Shown here piece after piece: positions 57,135 through 64,000 of a stretch of 64,000 nucleotides of DNA. Every line of letters begins with the position of its first letter. Position 1 is the stretch's first letter. The DNA comes from Pedinophyceae sp. YPF-701 (taxonomy: Eukaryota > Chlorophyta > Pedinophyceae), in assembly GCA_916048055.1 (NCBI GenBank), contig CAJZHL010000006.1, positions 434,001 through 498,000 on the forward strand. The letters are read 5' to 3'. Under the pieces are notes generated by a model, which was given only the letters and a program-made list of their open reading frames with translations, was not told the origin of the DNA and searched no databases. A program made the position numbers and the translations under genes.

Positions 57135-59837
57135 TCACGCGGGGGCCAGTTCGCGTTCGCTCTCCGCCGTTGGCGGGGGCGCGACGCAGGGTGGCCGCTG
57201 TTGGGTCTTGCGCCTCTCGCCCGTCACCCTGAGGTCCTCGAACCGCCCCGCGAGGCCCTCGAGGGCCTTGTCGAACACGCCGCCCTCCCAGTAGACCTGC
57301 TTACACCCCCGACACACCCAGAACTCCCTCTTCTGCAACTCATGGACACATGAGTCAGGGGGGGGGTCTTCTTGACAGGCCCACATCGCACAGACTCGCT
57401 GCCGGACGGATGAGAAAGAGAAAGTGTATTTCTATCGTTCGCGCAATCAACGTACGCATGAATCGAGCCAGGAAGTCTCTGTGAACCCTACGCGCGCAAA
57501 CACGCAGACCGCGCCTCCGAACGCAACCAACCAGACAGCGACGCCGTCGCCGCGCAGCCCTCGCGCACGCGCTCTGCAGCCCGCATCAACAAAGCAGCAC
57601 TCCCCCCCTCCCCCTGTCAGCACACAGCATCACGCGCGCACCTCCGCGAGCACCTCCGCCGGCAGCCCGTGTCCGCGCGGGAGGTTCTCCGGCCCGACCG
57701 GCGTGTCGTCGAACTCCCCGTTGCACTTGAAGCACCGGCTCATCAGCCGCCGCTCGCTCACCTGCAGCCCCAGCCGCTCCACGACCTCCTGCAGTTGCTG
57801 TTGCTTCGTCAGGCCGTTGCCGACGATCATGGCCTGGCCGGTGTACCGCGTGCGCAGGAACGTGCGGTCCTGCGTGAGGATGAGCCGCCGCTCGTCGTGC
57901 GCCGCCTCGACCATGGCGCGGTACGCCAGGAATCGCCCCTCCATGGTGCGGGCCTTGGGGGACTTGTCCGAGGGCCCGGGGGGGGTCGCGGCGGCCGGCG
58001 GGGAGGCGGCGTCGAAGCCGAAGAGGCGCAGCTGGCGCGCGAGGCCCTCGAGCATCGTGTCGCACAGGAACTTGGCGTCGCGGGGGTCCTCCCACGGCAC
58101 GGCGCTGCGGAGCAGCCAAGGAACGAAAGCAGAAGATCAAACGTCGGGAATCGGCCGACCGTGGAGATGAATCGTCGCGCTCTCCGCGCGCATCGCGCAG
58201 GGTGGGCCGGGACGTAGTAGCCGCGCCGGCAGGCAAGCCATCAGAGACCCCCCATGACGGGACGGGGGTGTTTTGCAAATTGTAACATCCTGCGCCCGCG
58301 GGACCGCCCTGGCGTGCGAGCGCGGGCGGCGCACCTGGGCAGTTCCGAAAAGTCCTCCTCGGCGCCGTTGCCGCCCCCGCCGCGCACCTCGTGCAACACG
58401 TCCGTTCCGCCTGCGCGCGCGCCGCGCCGCTTTCCCTTCGGCAGCCGATCCGAACCATCGAAATCGATCTTCTTCCCCCCGCTCATCTGCAGCCGGATGC
58501 CCCACGCCAGCGCCACGTCCTCCGCCACCGCCCGCCGACTCCCCCCCGCCGATTCCCCCCCCCGCGCCCGACACCGCGCCCGCAGCCCCACCCACCACGC
58601 CTCCGCGCCCCCCGACCCGTCGCTGTCGCTGCCGCTCGCCGCGCCGCGCGCAGGAAACATCGGGTGCCGCAGCGGGGCGCCCCCGCACGCCGCGACGAGC
58701 GCGTCCGTCAACGCCAGCAGCACGTGTGCGTCAGCAGCGGCATACGCGATCTGTTCGGGAGTCAGTGGCCGCACGTGCCACTGGCTGCACTGCTGCCCCT
58801 TGTCCAGCGGCGCGCCGAGGTGCGCGGCCACGAGCCCTGCGGCGCCGCACGGATACAGGACGGCCGGTTGATCCAGAAATAACTAATCTGATGTCTAATG
58901 TCTATGAGTCTTTATCTATCGTGTCTTCGCATCGTTCTGGTGTGGCTGCGCGAGGAGACGTGCCCCGAGGCAGCGCGCTGCGCGTGGTCAGTCGCCGGGA
59001 GCTGCGATGGCGCGGCGGGACGGGGGGGGTAAAAAAACACACACCTGACAGTCCACTGTGCTTGACGCAGCCGCGCAGGTCCGCCACGTGCTTCCGGAGG
59101 TGCTTGCTGACCGCGCCGATCTCGAGGTACGGCACCGTGGCGCGCACGCACCCGGCGCCCTCGCCGCCGAACGCTACGGCGATCGCCTTGAGGTCGCCCA
59201 CGATGCTGTACCCGACCTTCACGCAACGGTCGTTGCGGAGCATGGCCTGGACGGTGGGCCGCGCCGCGCCCTCCGGGAGGCGCTTGAGGTCGAGGAGGAA
59301 GACGTGGTCCGGGCCCTCCGCGCGCCTGCACAGGCGTCGCAATGGCGTGTGTGTGTGTGTGAGTGCGAACTGCGCGGAGAGTCCGGCGCGGACGCGCGTG
59401 CGGCGTCGGAGGAGGAGGCGAACGAGTCAAGTGTGCGACGCGGAGGAGGCCCCGCGCGGGAAAGCCGCGTGGCGGCGCAGGGTGTCCGCGCGAACGGGGC
59501 AGCTCCGCAGCACTCCGTGGGGCCGTTGCGGGCCGGACAGGGCCGAACGTAGCCTGAAATGCATCGGAAAGGAATTATTAGCGCTGCTAGCCGGTCTGAG
59601 CGCCGCTATATGTGGGTTCCGTGCTCACCTGACAGCAAGTTGCAGCAATAAGGCCTTTGGTACTTTAGTTCCAGGTTTCCACTCGCAGTCGATCCCCACG
59701 AACAGCGCGTCGCTCAGCGCGGCCGCCACCTCCTCCATCTGCGTCTCCTCCTCCACCAGCGTCCACCTCACCTCCGCTGGCATCCTCCACCCCTCCCCCG
59801 CCACCTCCGCTGCCGCCACCCTTGCCTCGCCCGCCAT
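57135..59837 (-). CDS. Mut-7/EXD3-type 3'-5' exonuclease with Mut7-C domain
   Basis: This combines a DEDDy 3'-5' exonuclease with a C-terminal Mut7-C (PIN-like plus zinc ribbon) domain, as in worm MUT-7 and animal EXD3, which trim small RNAs. Exons are 59837-59629, 59325-59045, 58836-58335, 58104-57642 and 57332-57135, giving 550 residues. Exonuclease motifs are LFVGIDCEWKPG (Exo I), VKVGYSIVGDLKAI (Exo II) and IAYAAADAHVLLAL (Exo III with the Tyr and Asp). Mut7-C shows DAKFLCDTMLEGLARQLRLF, RLILTQDRTFLRTRY and two Cys pairs, SRCFKCNGEF and WVCRGCKQVYWEGG. An intron splits the ribbon between the Cys pairs. The protein is shorter than animal EXD3, which has a helical N-terminal region not seen here. 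The ATG at 59837 is the best local start. Confidence 0.82.
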
Positions 59838-60159
59838 CCCGCGCCCGCTACGCACCGGGCCGCGCCGGCGCCGCCTCTGCAGCGCCCGCAACGCGCAGCC
59901 CGGCAACGCGGCGCCCGGAGGCCCCAGTCTGTCACAGCGAGCCCACACCCCCAGTCCACCCCATCCAACCCCCCTGCAGCCTCTCAGGCCGTTGCCGCGC
60001 GCGCCCGCCGGCCGCGAGCAGTCGCGCGGGGCAGGCGACACCACTCCTGACCCGTCCTTCGCGCACAGCCCGCCAACGCACCCTCGCGTCTGCGTCGTTC
60101 GCGCACGAAGCAGCACCTGTTGCAACACCGCACACTGCGTGGCCGCCGACGCCGGAGAG
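59838..60159. other. Divergent promoter spacer EXD3/ELM2-SANT
   Basis: 322 bases between two divergent starts. No motif is recognised. Confidence 0.4.
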
Positions 60160-63100
60160 ATGTCCGAGACGACGCCCGCGCCACGGCCGGCGACCCCGGC
60201 GGCCGGGTCCGCGGGCGCGGCCGCCGCGGCGGGCGAACAGACCCCCCCGAAGATGACGCTGTCCACCGCCCCCCTGAGCCTGCGGACCGCGCTGGTGTGC
60301 GCGCGCACCGCGGGCGAGAACCCCATCGCGCTGATCTGCTCGAAACAAGGTACGCCGGCGCCGCAGCCGCCCCGCGGCGCCGCGGGAGCGCGCGCGAGGC
60401 GATGTAGGCATCCCCTTCTTCTCTCGCGCGTTGACGGGCGCACGAGCGGCGCCGCGGCCCAGATTGCCGCGCATTTCGCGCACCGTGCCGCGAGCGAGGG
60501 CGTGCGCGAGCCGCCCGTGCCGCGTTCGCCGCGCTACGGCTGTGGCGCCGCGTCGCGTGACCCTGGCCGGCAAGCACCACCACCTGCCGCGCCGCGCCGC
60601 CCGCGGGCCGCATCCGCGCGCCGCGATATGGAAATCGCGCAGCCATGCCGCTCGCGCGCCCTCAGGCGCGATCGTCGCCGCCCGGGCCCGCCCGCGCTGC
60701 ACGTAGCAGCTCTCTCTCCTGCGCCGTGGTCAGAGCAGCCGCGCGAGTGCCACGTCAGGGCGCTGACCGCGGCTCTGCGCCGGGCAACGCGTTCGCAGAG
60801 ATGGAGCAGCGGCTGCACCTGCCGCAGGGCAAGCGCGCGCGGCTCGGGAAGCACCGCGCGCCAATCAAGGTGCTGCGGGGCCGGGGAAAGGGAATTGCCG
60901 ACTCGACTGGCGCGACGGGGAGGGGGCAGAACATGATGCCCGTGGAGGCCGAACCGGCGCTCAACCTCTGCAAGGCCATCGGGGCGATGATTCTGACCAG
61001 GTTTGCGCCCCGCCACGACGCAAGAAGCCCCACCGTGGCGCATCCCGCCGGCACGGCCCCGCCGCGCGCCGCCGCGATCCGCACCGCCGCCCCAGGCCTC
61101 GCTCACGCTGCGGGGGTCCCGCCGCGCCGCGTTGCCGTGCCGCACGCGGCCCCGCGCGCCCGCCCGGGCTCGTAACAGCTTGCGTGGCCGCACACACGCC
61201 CCTCGCGCCGCCGCGCTGCGCCGCCGCGCGCCCCCGGACGCGCCCCGCGCCCTCCCGACCGCAGGCAAGGCGTTCGCAGGACGGGCCGCGCCGCGCAGAA
61301 CGTCCAAGTCATCAATGTGGACGAGATGGGGAATGCCGCGGCCTGGATCCAGCGCCTGGACCGGCCCAAGGTGCGCCGCCCACTGCGGCGCCTCTGCCGT
61401 GGCCTCGCGCGGCCGCGGCGCCGCCGCCAGGAGCGTTGGAACGCCGCGCGCGCCCGTGCGCGCCCGCAACGGCTGCGCAACTACTTTGCCCGCACCGCGA
61501 CGGCGCCGCCGCGTTTCCGCCCCGCGGCGCAGGTCGGGGTCAAGCACCAGGCGACGTGGTTCCCGGAGTGGCGCCCGAAGCCGTCCGTCGCGACGCAGAT
61601 GTCGAAGCAATTCGGTGGCGACCGCCCCGTGATACAAGTGCCGCTGCCGGCGACGCCGCCCGCCGCGCTGCCGCTCACCGTCGGGCCCTCGCAGTCCTCG
61701 CCGGCCCGCGGGCTCTCGATGGACGAGATCCTCCGCAGCGTCGGAGCCACGCACGAGTGCGACGCGTCGGCAGCGGCCGCCCACGGGCACCGCGCGGGGG
61801 GCTCCGCGTCGAAGGCGGCGGACGGGCGCCGCGGGCGCGGCGGACGAGGACGCGGACATACCGACGCGCCGCCGGCCGCGGTGGCGGCGGCCGCCGACGG
61901 CGACGTCGACGCGGGACGTGCGGCGGCGCGCGCGTTCGCGCGCGTCGCGGACAGCGCGGGGATGAGCGAGGGCATCGCGGCGGAGGGCGCGGGCGTGGAG
62001 CACGACAGCGGCGGGCAGAAGAAGCCGGCCAGCGACGCCGCGCGCACTCCGACGACGGAGGACCGCGCCGCAGCGGGCGCCGGGGGCGCGGGGCAGGAGG
62101 ACAAGGCCGCGGGCGGCGAGGAGGGGTCGGAGGGGGAGTCTGGGGACGAGTCTGACAGGGAGCCGGAGTTCCCCCCCGGGTTCAGAATGCCGACGAAGCA
62201 GGAGCTGCGCATGCTGGGCATCCGCGCGGCCGACGGCGTGGCGGCGATCGTCGCGGCGCGCGCGCGCCTCGACGCCGGAAAGACGGACAGCACGCCCCAG
62301 AGCGCGGGCCGTCGCCCGCGGCGCGGCGCCGCCACACAGGCCAACGATCGCCTCGCCGGGAAAGCCCCCAACGTCCTCGCCGCCGCCAACGCGCAGCTCG
62401 CGGCGGTGTACGCGGCGCCGCAGTACGCGCAGGACCAGCGCCCGAGCGCCGTGAAGCAGCGCAAGACCAAGCCGAAGCCGCCGCCGCCGCCCCCGCCGGA
62501 GCCGCTCACGCCGTCGGCGTCGTCGTCCGAGGAGGAGGAGGAGCGGCCGCGGCGCGGGCGGCCGCGCAAGGTGCAGCAGCGGGACTCGCTGCCGCCGCAG
62601 CCGGAGGCCCGGCCGGTGGTGCCTGCGCCGCTGCCGCCGCATATGGCCGTCGCCATGGGCAAGCTGCAAATGGACTCGCTGCCCACGGTCGACGAGATGC
62701 GCGGCGAGATCGAGCAGGAGCAGCGGTGGCTGATGCAGCCGCTCGGGGCCATGCCGTCCGGCCCCTCGAAGGTCCCGGGGGGGGTCCCGGCGGACGCTGT
62801 GCCGCCGCACGCCGCGCGGTGCGTCATGGCGGTGGAGGCGTGCTTTGCGATGGAGGCCGAGGTCGGCCCGCAGCTCGCGCGCGCGCTCGGCGTCACCAGC
62901 GACCCGCACGAGCTCCTGCGCCGCTGGAGCACCGAGGACGTGCGCGCGTTCGCGAACGGCATCGTGGAGGAGTTTAGGCTGCAGGAGGAGCGCGGCGTGG
63001 CCGCCAACCACACGATCGACGAGTGGGACGACTGGTGCGTGGAGCCGGACCTGCGGCTCATTCAGAGGCACCACGTGTCGCACAAGGCGTACCACGAGTG

Positions 63101-64000
63101 CGTGGCGTTTTTCACTGGGGTGTGGTTGACCGGGATCCACCCCGAGGCGCGGAAGGTCGTCCAGGAGTGGTTCCAGACGCCGCCGTACCCCGGCGGCGAG
63201 CGCCCCGTGGCGAAGCGCGAGGAGGACGAGGCCGCGGGCGGCGGCGCTGACGCGGACGGCGCCGGGGCGGCGAAGGAGGGCGCCGACGGGGAGGAGGGGG
63301 CGGAGGCGGCGAACGGCGCGGCGGAGGCGGAGGCGGCCAAGGCGGCCGAGACGCCGAAGCCCGCGGGGCCGAAGAAGCACGCCAGCCACTACGTGAGCGC
63401 CCGCAGCAACGAACATGCCTCGCGCAGTGCGTGCAACATGCCCGCGTGGGTTTTTTCATGCGTGCCGCTGCTGCGTGGTGCCTGAACCGGTCCGCTGCGT
63501 CGCGCGCGTGCAGGACGGCGCCCCGAGCCAGAAGGACTGGCTGGCGGTCAACGACTGGTATCGTCCGGAGCCGTTTTGGGACCACAAGAAGGAGTTGGCC
63601 AAACAGCATCACATGCGCAAGGGACGCGCGATCGACGACGACGACGGGGACGACGCGGCCGCGACGAGGAAGAAGGCGGAGCGGCGCGCGCGCGACAGGA
63701 AGCGCGCGCGCGAGCGCCGCCGCGAGTTGGCGGTGGCGGGCGACACGTACATGGCGCAGCCAGCGGGGTCCGGCAGGGCGCGGAAGCGGCGCGCGGGGTC
63801 GCCGAGCGGCGGCGCGAGCCCCGCGACGGGCGGCGGCGGCGGGAGCGAGGCCGCGAGTCCGAAGACGCGCGGGACGGCGGGGGGGTCTGGGAGCGGGGGG
63901 GGGAGTCAGACGCCTGCGGCGTCGGAGGAGCGGTACGAGGCGGGCGCGGGCGGGGAGGAGGACGGGGCTGTGGCGGAACCTGCGGGCGTCGTGACGGGGG
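60160..64000 (+). CDS. ELM2-SANT chromatin protein with AT-hook, 3' incomplete
   Basis: A probable histone-deacetylase-complex scaffold. Exons are 60160-60349, 60799-61000, 61265-61370, 61533-63392 and 63514 to the window edge (about 948 residues so far). ELM2 opens with VGVKHQATWFPEWRPKP, followed by a long low-complexity insert, then PTVDEMRGEIEQEQRWLMQ. SANT follows: RRWSTEDVRAFANGIVEEF, RLIQRHHVSHKAYHECVAFF and TGVWL, the W...F...I...K...ECV pattern of that fold. An AT-hook-like motif RRGRPRKVQ sits near 62555, and RGRGGRGRGH near 61835. The last exon is basic and Gly/Ser-rich (AERRARDRKRARERRREL). The N-terminal 160 residues (HLPQGKRARLGKHRAPIKVL) are not recognised. Family assignment is by pattern; the large spacing within ELM2-SANT is unusual. 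Confidence 0.66.

Noticed and set aside
1-64000. Bacterial-style operons, Shine-Dalgarno sites, CRISPR arrays or prophage
   Set aside because: Spliced genes, organelle-targeting peptides and eukaryotic families throughout show nuclear eukaryotic DNA; no such structures were seen.

Overview
The window reads as nuclear DNA of a GC-rich, flagellated, photosynthetic eukaryote, most likely a unicellular green alga. The grounds are: spliceosomal introns in nearly every gene, plastid proteins (PsbQ, a YbaB/STIC2-type protein, a DUF760 protein, non-phosphorylating GAPDH), an E2F factor, and two cilium-linked proteins (TMEM231 and a CFAP97-like protein). Species and lineage cannot be fixed from the sequence alone. 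I resolved about 24 protein genes by reading exon phase across splice sites. I saw no tRNA, rRNA, CRISPR array or operon.

Layout. 1-6.6 kb: DBP10/DDX54 helicase (-, runs off the left end), GAPN (+), DUF760 plastid protein (+). 6.9-13.3 kb: an EF-hand/membrane/Hint protein (-), SEC13 (-), YbaB-type nucleoid protein (+). 14-20 kb: PsbQ (+) and a 1098-residue helical-repeat, probably plastid protein (+). 20.6-30.1 kb: FAD oxidase/cyclopropane synthase/membrane fusion (+), SLC37-type transporter (+), CFAP97-like protein (+). 30.4-36.6 kb is the accessory-looking part: a broken Ty3/gypsy-type remnant, a zinc-finger FCP1-like protein (-) and an orphan coiled-coil tail-anchored protein (-). 36.6-38.7 kb: a PNKP-type kinase fused to a second FCP1-like domain (-). 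39-49.7 kb: mARC (+), TMEM231 (-), OST-alpha/TMEM184 protein (+), MAK16 (-), E2F (+). 50-64 kb: SMC5 (-), START-like protein (+), Mut-7/EXD3 exonuclease (-), ELM2-SANT chromatin protein (+, runs off the right end).

Genes are close together and often alternate strand, giving divergent pairs 0.3-1 kb apart (DDX54/GAPN, SEC13/YbaB, kinase-FCP1/mARC, TMEM231/OST-alpha, MAK16/E2F, SMC5/START, EXD3/ELM2) and convergent pairs with short shared 3' spacers. Introns are mostly 80-300 nt, usually begin GTGCG rather than GTAAG, and end in CAG. At least four use a GC donor. Many carry a 40-80 nt AT-rich patch that stands out from the GC-rich background.

By function the window mixes ribosome assembly (DDX54, MAK16), secretion/nuclear pore (SEC13), photosynthesis and plastid upkeep (PsbQ, YbaB, DUF760, helical-repeat protein), cilium building (TMEM231, CFAP97-like), genome maintenance and cell cycle (SMC5, E2F, kinase-FCP1) and chromatin or RNA control (ELM2-SANT, EXD3). 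The most unusual items are the kinase-FCP1 fusion with its neighbouring FCP1 paralogue, the EF-hand/Hint membrane protein, and the three-part cyclopropane synthase.
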